Of a stretch of DNA of 64,000 nt, positions 33,136-45,006 are shown piece by piece. A model generated the notes under the pieces. That model made no database searches and was not told the DNA's origin. It saw only the letters and a list, made by a program, of their open reading frames with translations. The stretch is from assembly GCA_016647705.1 (NCBI GenBank), contig CM028330.1, positions 50,890,897 through 50,954,896 on the forward strand. Direction: 5' to 3'. This stretch comes from Eucommia ulmoides (taxonomy: Eukaryota; Streptophyta; Magnoliopsida; Garryales; Eucommiaceae). A program made the position numbers and the translations under genes. How positions within the stretch are numbered: the first letter of the stretch is position 1; the number at the start of each line of letters is the position of its first letter.

Positions 33136-34830
33136 ATGAATACAAGGTCTGGACACTCTTTACGGTCAGGAAACCAGAACGTCGCGATGAATAGCAACCC
33201 CACTGAAGATATGTCACGAGTACCGAGACTAGAAACCAGGGCTACAGCCTGCCGAACGGTTGATGGAGAAAATATCAATATTGAGGGACAATCCAATCCC
33301 CCAGTCCCAGCCTCAGGCGTCTTCCCAGGCTAAACTTCCGAAACCATCGACGCAGCTAGGCTTGATAACATGGAAAGCCAGCTCGGTAAGTTCCAAGACT
33401 ACTTCGATATCCTCCTCTCCCGCCTGCTACCGGCCTCAGTTTAGGGGGGTGGATCTCCATATCGCAGGGGAAAGGGCCCGTCCATAGGAGTTTGATAATC
33501 AAGTGGTCGTCTCTCACGGACGTGTGGCATAGGTCCGGTCTCAGACTGCAAACCGGGCATCCAGGAAAAGAGATATTGACTTCTTGTTGCCTCAATATCT
33601 ATTTCACAATCGGCTCGCAGGTGACGATCTGACGACTGGTCAGGTTCACCACCGGCCCGGGATTACATCAACCAAGATCGCTCCGAACGTCGATCTTGCC
33701 AAGTTCAAGAGGTGGACTCCCACTCTCCACCACCAGCTCAGAGACACGAAGCCAGGGCCGCCGCCAACCAGGTCACTGCCTCGGTGAGGGAAAAGACTTC
33801 TATGGAACAACGAATGGCCGAAATTGAGGCTATTTTTAGTCAAATACACAATACCGGAGAAACAACCAGGCTACACACTGGGGTCAGGTCCCCTTTCATT
33901 GTTGAGATTGCAAACAAACCAGTCCCGTATCGATTTCCTAACCTGCCGGTGGCCCAATACGATGGGACAACTGATCCCCTGGATCATCTCTCCATCTACG
34001 TCTCCCACATGGATGTTCATGTTGCTTCCAACATGGTGCGATGAAAGTTCTTCTCGCTTGGGCTAATTGGCCCCGCTTGGACTTACTTCAACGACCTCCC
34101 GCTAGCCTCAATTTCCACTTTTCTTCAACTCGAACAGCAGTTCCTGGAGAGGTTCAGCCGATCATGGTGAAGGCCCAAAACTATCACTCATATCCTTACC
34201 CTTATGAAGGAAGAGAACAAGAATTTGGGCGATTATGTGCACAGGTTCTGGATGGAATCCCTCACCTGCGAATGAGTGTCTGATGTCTTGGCCCTCAACG
34301 CCTTTATTGACGGATTAATTCATCGAAGACTTTCCTATGACCTACGTTCGAGGCCAGCCTCCAGCCTGCGTGAAGCTCTGGATCTCGGCACCAATTACTA
34401 CAAGGCCGATCTTATCGACAAGATGGAAAAAAAAAAAGAAAAAGAGAAGATCTCCTCAGAAAGAAGGGCCGACCCGACGAATGGACGAACAGATCTCAAG
34501 CCTATAGAAGACTCCAAGCGGAAGGATGGTTGGGACCTCTGCCCAGTGATAGGAGGCCACCCCCAAGCGTTTGTCACGACTATCTTTGTTGAGAACACCG
34601 GGAAGGGGATCTTCCCACCTGCCTCTCCCCTAAGGGGGAAGTCTCTAGGCAGGTTGGCCAATAAGTACTACGACTTCCATAGGAGTCGCGATCATGCCAC
34701 TAAGGACTGTTTCTAGCTGAAGGAGAAAGTGGAGGCCCTCATTCGACGAGGTTACCTCGGCGATTATGTTCTCTGGCCAAATGAAGATCGGGTCGGTGGA
34801 AGTGATCACCGTGACGAGCACCGTGGTTAG
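33136..34830 (+). pseudogene. Element B gag
   Basis: The probable start at 33136 gives MNTRSGHSLRSGNQN. The capsid region carries RFPNLPVAQYDGTTDPLDHL (33930-33990) and YVSHMDVHVASNM, followed by SDVLALNAFIDGLIHRRLSY at 34276 and a lysine-rich linker. The zinc knuckle at about 34665-34715 reads YYDFHRSRDHATKDCF, with the first Cys replaced by Tyr and the Gly before His by Asp; a TAG follows at once. Frames shift at least twice (about 33330 and 34040). It would form the virus-like particle core if intact. Confidence 0.8.
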
Positions 34831-34879
34831 TGCTAAAGAAAGAATGACATACGAGATTCGCCCTGAGAAGATCACGCTG

Positions 34880-35450
34880 GTAATGACGCCAACCTGAGGG
34901 TTGATCGAGAGATTAACGTCATCTATAGAGGCCTTGGTCTCGGTGGTGAAACACCCTCCTCCCGAAAGAGATACAAAAACAAGGGCAAGAGAAAGGCCGA
35001 GCAGAATGTATATGAGGTCAGCACGATAGATGTTGCCTCACATAATGTCATCTCCTTTAACGAGGCCGACCTCAAGAGGGTATATATTTTGCACGATGAC
35101 GCCCTGGTCATCTCAGCCCTAGTTAACCATTTCAAGAAAGAAAAGATATTTATCGACGGTGGCAGCTTGGCAGACATCATCTTCAAATGGACCTTTGACA
35201 GGATGAGCGTAGACTCCAGCACCTTGTAGCCCAAAAAATCCCCTTTCGTCGATTTTGGTAGAGATGTGGACAGCTCGGTCGATTGGGTTTCGCTGTCTGT
35301 CACGGTTGGATCCAGGCCCAAAACCTCCACTATTTGGTCCAAGTTTCTCATTGTAGACAGGTCTTCGCCCTACAACGCGATTATGGACTGGCTTACCGTG
35401 GCTGCCTTGAAGGCTGTGTGTTCCCCATATCACTAGAAAATGAAGTTCCC
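34880..35450 (+). pseudogene. Element B protease
   Basis: In order: HNVISFNEADLKRVY (about 35042), FIDGGSLADIIFKW (about 35150-35190), the DGGS aspartic protease site of Tat elements, and KFLIVDRSSPYNAIM (about 35340). Stops occur at 35227 and after 35430. It parallels element A closely (ILVDGGSSIGIIFKW). Confidence 0.8.
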
Positions 35451-35859
35451 CACAAGTTCTGGGGTAGAAAAAGTCGAAAAAGACTAAGAAGCTACTCGAG
35501 CCTGTACAAGAAGGGCCATGGAGAGGAAATAGCAATTACAGTTAGGGCCCGAGCTGAGTATTATGTGCCGACCTCAGGAAGAGCTCGTGGCCTTGATCGG
35601 AAGAAGTGATCCTGTCCCGATCGATGATCTTCAGGATGAATAGCCCATCTCCTAACCTCATGAAGATCTTATTGATGTCCCCATTCACCCCACCATGGCC
35701 GAAAGAACGGTAAGGATAGGGGCTCGACTCGGTCCTAAAGAATGAGCCGACCTCAATCAGTTGCTGAGGAAGAACTACGACGTTTTTGCCTGGTCGCATA
35801 ACGAACTCCCTAGGATTGATCCCTGTGTTGCTATGCATCGGATCTATACCGACATGCAC

Positions 35860-36997
35860 CAGCCACCTGTTCGCTAGAAAAGAAGAAAGTTCCATCCAAA
35901 TCGACAACGAATAATTGAAGAATAAATAGATAAGCTCGTCAGGTCGCATGTCATGGAAGAGGTTAAATTTTCAGACTAGCTCGCCAACGTTGTCCTGGCC
36001 CCTAAGGTTGGCAACAAATGGTAGTTTTGCTTCGACTTCAAGGATCTGAACAAGGCCTACCTGAAGGACTTCTTTCCCTTCCTAAGGATCGATATCATGA
36101 TCGACGCTATAATAGGGCATGAGTGGCTCAGCTTCTTTGATGCTTACACCGACTATAATTAGATTCCCATATATCCCCTTGACAAGAGTAAAACCTCATT
36201 CATCATAGACAGGGGCACCTATTGATATAAGGTCATGTCGTTCGGTCTCTGCAATCTAGGGGCGACCTATCAAAGACTTGTCAACAAAATGTTCAAGGAG
36301 GAAATCGAAAAAACAATGGAGGTATACATCGACGATATGTTCGTGAAAAGCAACCAGGCTCAAGATCACCTTGATCACCTTCAGGCCTACTTCGAGAAGC
36401 TTTGAGCTCACCGTATGAAGCTGAATTTGAGCAAATGCATCTTCGGCCTGTCCACTGGCAAGTTTCTAGGCTTTATGGTCTTGCAGCGTGACATTGATGC
36501 CAATCCCAACCAGATCAGTGCAGTGCTCAGAAATGGCTTCCCCTCGGAATAAGAAATAAGTCCAGATACTGACAGGCCAGTTGGCCTTCCTGAATCGATT
36601 TATCTCCAGGTCGTTTGAGAAGTGCCTCCATTTCTTCAAAATCCTCTAGGGGAATAAGGCATTCGAGTGGACCGAGGAGTATAACCGTACCTTTGAAGAG
36701 CTGAAGAAGTATCTCTTGTTGGCTTCCCTGCTCACGACGCCTCGGAAATTAGAGGACTTACTCCTATACATCACTATCTCCACCACGATAGTGAGTGCCG
36801 CCCTGGTCAGAGAAGATACTGGCAAGCAGAGCCCGGTCTATTACTCGAGAAGGATCCTCACCAACACCGAGACAAGATATACAAAGTTCGAAAAGCTAGT
36901 CTACGCATTGCTGATTGCCTCGACGAAGTTCAGGCAGTATTTTCAGGCTCATACCATAGTAATATTGACTGACCAACCGTTAAGGAAAATTCTCTAA
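35860..36997 (+). pseudogene. Element B reverse transcriptase and RNase H
   Basis: RT motifs: DFKDLNKAYLKDFFPF (about 36033), FFDAYTDYN (about 36137), ATYQRLVNKMFKEE (about 36265) and the catalytic MEVYIDDMFVKS (about 36315). Stops interrupt at 35919, 35976, 36021, 36162 and 36223. A frame change near 36540 separates RT from RNase H. The latter is open at 36716-36997, with IVSAALVREDTGKQSPVYYS (RNase H-like second strand) and ILTDQPLRKIL at the end, the QAHTIVILTDQPL block typical of plant Gypsy RNase H. Confidence 0.85.
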
Positions 36998-37519
36998 CTG
37001 GGACAATTCCATATTGAATATCGCCCTAAGATGGCGATAAAGGAGCAAGTCCAAGCTGACTTCATAGCCGAGCTGACCTTCCCCGATGAGGAGCCCATTA
37101 CAGACCAAAAAGATGTCGAGAAGATCGCTCTGAAAACTAACCAACCCGACAGATCGAGAGAATCGACCAAGATATGCCTCGACTTGGGCCCTAGTTCGTA
37201 GAAGCTCTTTACTGATGGGTCCTTCAATCAGAACGGCTCGGGTGTTGGGATGGTCCTTGTTGCCCCATACAAAGAAAAAATTGAATACTCCCTTAGGCTC
37301 GGATTTCGGGCTACAAACAACGAGGTCGAGTATGAAGTCTCGTTGGCCGAGCTACGACTAGCCCAGGAATTTAATGTAAAAACCCTCTTGGTAATGTGCG
37401 ATTCCTTGCTCGTGGTTAACCAAGTCAACGGTGAATACCTAACAAAGGACCCGAGCATGGTGGCCTATCTAGAGATAGTAAAGAACTTGACCAAATTCTT
37501 TAAGAAAGTGCAAGTCAAG
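36998..37519 (+). pseudogene. Element B second RNase H, N-terminal part
   Basis: After FHIEYRPKMAIKEQVQADFI comes KLFTDGSFNQNGSGVGMVLV (DGS(F/S)N acidic site), YSLRLGFRATNNEVEYE (NNxxEYE catalytic Glu) and LLVMCDSLLVVNQVNGEY (CDSLLV for SDSQLV). The frame is cut at 37519 by a solo LTR and resumes at 38795. Confidence 0.8.
37515..37519. other. Target-site duplication (left) of the solo LTR
   Basis: TCAAG, repeated exactly at 38790-38794. Confidence 0.85.
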
Positions 37520-38789
37520 TGAACGAGGTCAAGTTTTAATATAATGGATCTTACGATAGAGTGTCGTCCCCTGGGAAAGGTATTCGGATTAATTAAATAC
37601 TACAATTAACATAGTCTTATATTATCTAGACGGTTCAAGAATTGTTTTGAGATTGTTAATTGAAAAACTAAATTAAAACTAGCAACTATTGGATTAATTC
37701 TAATAAAATGGATTACCTAGAGATTAATTTCGTTAACTAATATATGTTTGAATTCGTTTAGTTTACAATAACGGCGTTTATCCTATCCGACAATCTAGGT
37801 ATCGTAAACTCGCTCACTACCTCTCCCGAGTGTAAAGTGAGCGAATATGTGACTTCGCATCAACGCTGAGATCCCCATTTAGCGTGTGTATGACACTTAC
37901 TTACATGAGTCTTGACTCAATTTCATGGATTGCACACTTTCTAATACCCTCCTGGGTCATTAGATCGTCGCGATGTGTTTAATTGTAGTCCAAATCCGGG
38001 GTTACCTCTCCCAAGTATCAAATCCCGTATTCTTAAAACCAACCGTAATACCATAACAAGCATATCAAAATTGTAATAAAACGATAAACACAATCGGATT
38101 TACATAAACAAACGTTAAAGAAACGTATATTCAATCAAACGTGTATATACATGAACTACATCAATCCCTAGATAATATTTACTTAGCCTATCATGATCAA
38201 AACCATAGAAATATTAAAACAAGATAAATATATCATCATTCAAGATAAAATGTTTCGATACAAAGAGGAAAACAAAGATAGAAAGGGCAAATCTGAGAGT
38301 GGAGCGTTCCATTTTCGCCAAAAACCAATCCATTAATGTTTTCTCTTTTTCACAAATGATTTCTCCTCTTAAAGCTCTCAAAAATAGGCTAAGACAAAGT
38401 GTTGGAACATTTTTACAATTGGTAGAACAAAGGGGTATAAGACAAAGATAAAAAATATCTAAAACAGCTGGCCTTTGACTGCTGCAGCGGTGGATTTTAT
38501 CGCTGTAGCGGTGGCAAGCAGTAGGCGTTCTGCCCTTTCACCGCTGCAGCGGTGAGTGATCAAAAAGTTTTTGATCTCTCTATTGTATCACCACTGCAGC
38601 GGTGAAGCTGCTGCTTTACCTTTTGATCCTCTTTATCGTTTTCCCACCAATTTCCTATCGTTTTGCCTGATTATCAATCGTTTATGTCCCTACACCTGAT
38701 TTACATCAAAACGAACATAAACGCAATAAAATTTTACTAAAACACTCAAAAACTACCAAATTTGACTTAGAAATAGATAGGTATTTTCA
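37520..38789 (-). mobile_element. Solo LTR, Athila-like family, reverse orientation
   Basis: Read on the plus strand it starts TGAACGAGGTCAAG and ends GGTATTTTCA, 1,270 bp, with perfect TCAAG duplications. Its reverse complement matches the LTRs of B1 along GGTAACCCCGGATTTGG, GACGATCTAATGACCC, GGTATTAGAAAGTGTGCAAT and ACACTCGGGAGAGG. It contains three good copies of the CCGCTGCAGCGG palindrome (about 38480, 38548, 38590). Recombination between the LTRs of a full element would leave exactly this. Confidence 0.9.
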
Positions 38790-38794
38790 TCAAG

Positions 38795-40215
38795 TAAATA
38801 CCCCCGAGAGGAAAACAGGCATGCTGATGCGTTGTCTAACCTGGCCTTGGCGGTGGAATACACCCTCAAAAGGATGGTTCCCCTAGAATATCTGGCCAAA
38901 TCAAGCATTGTCTCCTCGGACGAGATCACCACAATCTACGCCCTCAGCTCCGGATCGACCTGGATGGATCCTATAGTAAGCTATCTCACCGATGGAACGC
39001 TCTTGAAAGACCAAGCTCATTCCTGGAAAATACAGTACCAAGCAGCACGGTATGCCCTCATCGACGGTGTTCTGTACCGCAAGTCCTTATTGGGTTTGTA
39101 CACCAGGTGCCTCCGACCTGAGGAGGTCGACTACGTCGTGAGAGAGTTGCACGAAGGCATTTGTGAAAATCACTCGAGAGACAGGTTGTTACCTTTGAAG
39201 TTGCTCTTGAACGGCTACTACTGGCCCAAGATACTCGAGGATGCGGGGGAATTCGTTAAGAAGTGTGACGAGTGCTAGCGATTCGCTGCACACCCCTACG
39301 CCTCGTTGACCGAGTTAGTGTCGATGTCCAGCCCGTGGCCCTTCACCCAGTGGGGGTTCGACCTCTTCGACACGTTCCCTCAAGGGACCGACCAGAGAAA
39401 ATTCTCGGTCGTCACCATCGGCTACTTCACCAAATGGGTAGAAGCCGAGCCCCTCGCCAAAATCACCAAACAAAGGATCCGAGACTTTTTCTAGAAGCGT
39501 ATGATTTGCTGGTTTGGCATCCCAAAGGCCATCATCTTGGATAACGGGAAGCAGTTCGACAATGGCCTGTTCGCTGAGCTGTGTGTTGGGCTGGGGATCA
39601 GGGCACACTTCTTCTCCCCAGTTCATCCCAAGGTAACGGCCAGGTCGAAGTCACTAACTAAACTAATTTGCAAAATCTGAAGACCAGATTGGATAAGTCC
39701 AAGGGCTTATGGGTGGAAGACTTGTATCTTGTGTTGTGGGCTTACCACATAATAACCTAAACTCCTACCGGCAAGACGCCTTTTGCACTGACATTCGGCT
39801 CGGAGGCCATCATCCAGGTCCAAATCGGCATACCTTTGCCCCGCACTACACGTCTGTTCGACCGAGCTAAAAATGAGGCAGGCATGGTGCTCAACCCTGA
39901 CCTGATCGAAGAAAAGAAGAAAAGAGCTTAGATTCATCAGGTCGCCTATCAACAAAGAATAACCCGATATTACAATCACCGGGTGTGGCCTCAATCCTTT
40001 GATGTCAGTGACCTTATCCTGAGGAAGGTCACACTGGCCACCAAGGACCAAAACGTCAAGAAGCTAGCACTGAGCTGGGAAAGACCTTACCGAGTCACTC
40101 GAATAGCCCTCCTCGGAACCTACAATTTGAAAAATGAAGAAGGGGTATTGTTGAGACACCCCTGGAATACTGAGCACCTAAAGTGTTACTATCCGAGAGA
40201 AGAGCCAACCTTTTA
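38795..40215 (+). pseudogene. Element B end of RNase H and integrase
   Basis: 38832-39278 is open for 148 codons. It includes a linker (VEYTLKRMVPLEYL), HEGICENHSRDRL and KKCDEC, the His and Cys ends of the HHCC zinc module. The core at 39306 has WPFTQWGFDLFDTFPQG. Next comes VVTIGYFTKWVEAEPLAKIT, where the first catalytic Asp is Gly, then ILDNGKQFDN with the second Asp intact. HPKVTARSKSLT is out of frame where HPQxNGQxEVTN is expected, so the Glu is lost. The C-terminal block at 39983-40215 ends HPWNTEHLKCYYPRE before a TAG. Confidence 0.85.
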
Positions 40216-41139
40216 GGCTTGTCGAAAGATTTTTTATTTTGATCTTGAAAGATTGTAATAGAAAAGTTCGAAATTAATGAAAAGGGTGTTTTGGTTCAAA
40301 AAATTTCCATCTTCCAAAATTTCCAAGTATAAAGGCGGAGGCAGGCAACCCTCCATGCCGAGAGGTCAGGGGTAAGCTGCCTTACAACCCATTCTCCACG
40401 AAAAGACAAAGACTAGCTGTCAACTGGAAATGGCGAGGATGAGTAGCCCTCCGTGCTGAGAGGCAAGGGCGAGCCATCCTCTATCCATTCTCAGTCATGT
40501 TAACTATGTTGTAGAGGGGACTAAAAGGGTTAGGGACATTTCCCTCACATGGATAGAAATCTCCCGAAAAATTTTCGAAGCGTTCGAACCAAGTGGCCAA
40601 AAACTGCCGGGCTGAAGATGGACACCAGTCCATAATGACTAGGTCGGTATAGCCACTGTCGAGTTGATGTGGGTCGCCTTGGTTGTTAAACTAATGACCT
40701 TTGATCTTGATTAAAATGGTTTATGTTTAAGTTATTTGAGGTCGGTAACGTTCGTCAACTTGCATTGAATATTAGATCATATTTGTGAGTAGTGAAAATT
40801 GATGACCGACCAAAAAAGATGGAACAAGCAGAACCAGAAACGTAAATCATACGACACACGATTGGAAAAAATAAGGAGTTCCATTCATTAATAAAAAATT
40901 ATGATTGCAAAAAATCGAACCAAGCAAAAAGAAAAAAATAAGAAAAAAAAAACGAAAAAGTTGCAGGTTTTGTTGTTTGGCTGGGCTGAGTGGAGGTCTA
41001 TTGTTGGAAAGGATTCAAACCGGTCTGCTCGGAGGGCCTACTTGGTTCAGTGTCCGGCTCGGCCTGGGCCTCATCAATATCTTCTTGGGAAGGCTCGAGT
41101 TGGATCTTCGTGTAGTCGACTTTCGGGCAGAAATATTGA
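40216..41139 (+). other. Element B spacer between pol and the antisense ORF
   Basis: No coding sequence seen. Two paralogous phrases (CCCTCCATGCCGAGAGGTCAGGG at about 40350 and CCCTCCGTGCTGAGAGGCAAGGG at about 40447) form a short imperfect direct repeat. A lysine-codon-rich A tract lies at 40917-40962. Confidence 0.5.
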
Positions 41140-43570
41140 ATCGAGTTGATCGCTCCCTTGAACCCCACCTTGATCACACTAGTCCTGATCCGATCCTAGA
41201 GCCCAACGAACTCCTAGCCGTTTTTCCAGCTCGCTACAACGTCAGCGCGGGCTTGATCTAGCTCAGCTACCCAGGCTTTCTTTATTGTCTAAAGCCGATT
41301 GAGAGAGGTCTGCTCGACTCTCTTTGCTCTTTCCAGGTCATCCTCTACCCGCTTCAGCTCCTCATTCCTCTTAGCCAGATGTTTGTTTTCACCCCAGAGC
41401 CTTCCCAACTCCCCCTGGTACTCGTTCAGGAGGTCGATGTGCTCATTCCTCACTTTCTCCAGCCCCTCGCCCTTGTAGCTAGCCTTATGGAACCAGAGCC
41501 CCTCTCGACCGAAGAGTAGAGGGCCTGTAAGGTTGACAAGAAGAAGCATTAGAAATAAATCTTTAAAGACCAAGTTCAAAAGTCTTACCGTGGTGGGAAC
41601 TTACTGAGAACTGATACCAATAGAGGTCAGAGGCGAGTCGACCGTAGAATTTCTCAACGAATTTTGCTCGGTCCGCCGGGGAGATGGTTTGGTGGATAAA
41701 GGTTGGGAGGATGGCCGGAGTCTCCAAGATGCCCTTGTCACGTCGAAGCTTAGTTGTTATGACGAACGACTCCACCACTTCCTCCTCCTCCTGCTGGGGC
41801 TCCTCTCGCCCCGGTTGGGCATCAACTTAGCTCTTTTTTTGTTGCCCAGTCATGTCATCGGGAGCGCTTGTTTTCTGCTTCCCCTTATCTCTCTTCTCAA
41901 CAGGGGTCGGACTCCTTGCATCCAACAAAATTGCCACCGGCCTGGCAGTGCTCGAGGTTGTAGGCCTCTTTGGGGCCGCTGCCCTTCCTGCAACTACTAG
42001 CTAGGCTTGGGCCGCCTGAGGTGCCGACCTAGTTGATGGAGTGGCGAGAACTGGCCTTATCCAGGTTGCCTCGTATGTTGAGCCTTCCTAAGCAGGCTGA
42101 TTGGACCCGTCCCCCTTGTTTAGACACTGTGCAGCCAACCGAGCTAGCATTGCGACATCTATAACTGCAAAGAAGAAACTAAGAAGCATTAGTCAGCAAA
42201 AAAAAATACCAGTGTAAATAATTAGACGGGTCGGGGTGGAGAAACTTATTGTTCTTAAAGTCCTCCTTCATGGTCGGCTCCGGCAGCGACGGGTCGCTCC
42301 AGAAGTAGAGGTCGTACAAATATGACATGATAAGAGTGTCGATGTCACGGAACGGGGTGCTGAAGATCTGATCTCTCTGAGCGAGGATCTCTGGGCTTGG
42401 TTCGCGCTTCTTCAAAATTGAAAGAGCAAAACGAAAACAACTCAGAAGAATTGACCATGGAGGAAAATATAAAGTTTTTGGGCTGGAAAGCTTACCCACG
42501 GTCCCCCAATGCCTCTCGACCGAGAACTCGTACTGTAGCACTGCGTCGGCCTCCCATCCAATTTGCCCAGAAAAAAAAAGCCCGCCTTCTAGTCCTTGAT
42601 GGAATCAGCGCAGCTCTTGAGGAATTTCTGTCGGGCCGAGATATAGCACTAACCTTTGTCGCCGGGCATGGACTTCGGTAGGAAGACGACATGAAATAAC
42701 TCGAGTATCAGGGTGATACCCTCAGTCAGGAAGATCACATGGAAAGCCACGACCATGCGCATGCTGTTGGGGGCAAGTTGTGATGTACACAACCCGAGAT
42801 CTCAACAGATCTCTCTCACCCAGGGATGGATTTGAAATCACAGGCCGCCCTGCAACTATTGGTCGTAGACCGATATAAACCCTTCCGGTGGGGCGTAATC
42901 CAGGTCATCCTCCCCAGGAATACCCGTTACCATGGAACTAGGGATCGCGTATGTAGAACATAGGTCTCGAACAACCTTTTCAATCTAGTCATATTTTACC
43001 CGCTAGACCCAGGCTTCCTGAGGGACCTCACAGATCAATCAGCGCAAGGTCGAACCTGCCCTGTGGGGGTAACTAGACATTGACGACTAGGCCTCTACCT
43101 CTTAAAAGGACATACCCTCAGTGTCGAACGCCACGGCTAGACCCGTGTCGAGCTCAACCCCTAGACCCCCAATAGAGCCTGCCTCGCTCTTCACTCTCTT
43201 CTGCCAAGGCCCACTGGGCGCTCCAGAAAGTTGAAAGGTCCCCGCTCTAGCATTCTCCTGGGCCTTTTCAGAAGAAAATGTCGTCCACTGGACGGCGGCC
43301 TCTGGCTCGCCCATCGGCTCGGATGCCGAAGGCACCTTCATCTTATTGACATCGGTCGCAGATGAACTGAGCTCGATCTACATGACCTGGGGTTCAGCCA
43401 CTGTCTCTTCAGATCCAGACGGGCTGTACCCGAATAAATATGACTCAGACATAGAAGACATGAAGAAAAGAAATGAAGAAAAGAGAAAGAAGAGTACCGT
43501 GCTTGGAGGTCGGGTGGAGTTTTCATGCTACTCTGGTGAAAAAAATAAGAAGAATGAAGTGTATATTTAG
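41140..43570 (-). pseudogene. Antisense ORF of element B, 'putative gypsy-type transposon' family (PF04195-like)
   Basis: Coding sense is opposite to pol. Reading leftwards: an acidic N-terminal part (43102-43341), then about 42990-42850 with AIPSSMVTGIPGEDDLDYAP and PPEGFISVYDQ. Around 42700-42500 comes AGFFFWANWMGGRRSATVRV, and at 42541-42200 a PSPEILAQRDQIFS segment. Finally a coiled-coil-like stretch at 41579-41289 (EYQGELGRLWGENKHLAKRN, EELKRVEDDLERAKR). This order matches the plant protein family annotated as putative gypsy-type transposon. Antisense ORFs between pol and the 3' LTR are known in Tat-lineage elements such as Grande and Retand. Several stops and shifts; function unknown even in intact copies. 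Confidence 0.75.
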
Positions 43571-43851
43571 AAAAAGACCGAGAAGTTGAACAGTTGCGAT
43601 GATCGAACGGTTCGCAGAGCGTCGATTCACGCGCCATCAGCCACATGTTGTGCATCCGATTAGTGTGTCAGTCAAACTTCCTAAGGAAGCCACAAGGCGC
43701 ATAACTGGACTAACATCTTCTACTGGGCCGGTCTATCCTTCTGGGCTGCGTCATCTCGGCCCCTGACCCATTTTTCTCCGTCAGCTCAGCTGACCATTCT
43801 CATACCGTCCAACATCGAAACCCTCAGCATCTTATGTCCCATTTCCACACT
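43571..43851 (+). other. Element B 3' untranslated region
   Basis: No ORF. It leads into the polypurine tract, and GC content is higher than in the flanking B1 insert. Confidence 0.5.
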
Positions 43852-43864
43852 AAGGCTTGGGGGG
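43852..43864 (+). other. Element B polypurine tract, interrupted
   Basis: AAGGCTTGGGGG runs into element B1. On the far side GGGGCAAC (50609-50616) directly precedes the 3' LTR. The uninterrupted site would be a G-run ending GCAAC then TGATG, a normal Tat polypurine tract. The G bases flanking B1 (GGGGG and GGGGC) serve as its target duplication. Confidence 0.75.
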
Positions 43865-44158
43865 TGATAGGTGGAATTTATCCATTTATTTTCAAACCGA
43901 AATTGGTAGTTTTTGAGTATTTTTATAGTGTTTTAATTTATTTTAATTAGTTTTTATTTGTTTTCATATAAATTAGGTATTTAGGATGAAAATGAGTTAA
44001 AACGGTTGAAAATCAAGCTAATCGGTAAAACGGCGGCGGAAGAACGGTGGAAAATGAGTAAAAAGGCCAAATTCAGAAATGCAGACCCACCACTGCAGCG
44101 GTGAAACAATAGAGAGGTCAGAAAACCTTTGTCTACCGCTGCAGTGGTGGCCTTCACC
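43865..44158 (+). repeat. B1 first LTR, 3'-deleted
   Basis: Starts TGATAGGTGGAATTTATCC like the two other copies and follows them to GGCCTTCACC, then jumps to CTAAGGCACAAATTTGAG, which belongs at 48348 in the complete internal region. Both parents have ACC at the junction, so the deletion joins at a 3-base microhomology. Confidence 0.85.
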
Positions 44159-45006
44159 TAAGGCACAAATTTGAGTGAAATCAAGTGAGCGTTTATTTAT
44201 GCTACTTGAAGTGAGCGGTTGGATTTTGGGAGAACTATTGATTGGTTCGATATTCGAGTAATCACTTGTCATTTTTCTATCATATTTCCGTACCCGTGAA
44301 ATTGTATGAATCGAATAAGTTTGGGGGTGTGTTTGATAAAGAAAAAAAAAGAAGAGAAAATCATGTGTATATACGGTTTTATTTTTATTTATTTTGACAA
44401 GTAAGTACTGAGTTTTAAACAGCTAGTTTGAGATTGTTTCGAGTTTATCTTTAGGGTTACAAGTGTGAGTGAGCCAAGCATGTGCCTTGGGTATCGTCAA
44501 GTTAATAACGTTAATCTATTTTCTATTCCTGATATACCCTTGGCCATTTTCCAAAAATCGAACCAAGTCCTATTAATCTTTTTGAATTTCTGAGCCTACA
44601 TTAGTGGAGAATAGAACCCTCTTAGGTATATGGATTTCCTATACCTTATTGGTTTTAGTCATGAGCTTTATTAGTGGATAAACCAATCCGATCGATGCAT
44701 ATTTGTATAATTGAGTTTTCTCACACACACTTTGACATAATCTAGAATGGCGCTTACCATTATCGAATGTTGAAATTATAGAACATCACATGGTGCGTTT
44801 TACAATTGAAATCGATATATTTGGGAGCCGATGAGGGAAAAACGTTTGGCCGGTTAGATGAAATTCAAAACTTGCACGTTATTGTTTTTTAGTTTGTTTG
44901 TGTTTTTTGTTTTAAGTATTTAAATTTGGTAATTAGTTGTGGTAGTTTTGTTTATTGTGTGGGTGTTTTGCTCGTGGACTAGAAAAATTCTAAGTTTGGG
45001 GGTATT
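44159..45006 (+). other. B1 first internal region, only the 3' part kept
   Basis: Matches 48348-49191 nearly base for base, including ATCATGTGTATATACGGTTTT and the terminal AAGTTTGGGGGTATT polypurine tract. No coding sequence. Confidence 0.85.

Noticed and set aside
40917-41261. Plus frames beginning with lysine-rich runs
   Set aside because: They arise from the A tract. The coding signal here is on the minus strand (antisense ORF).
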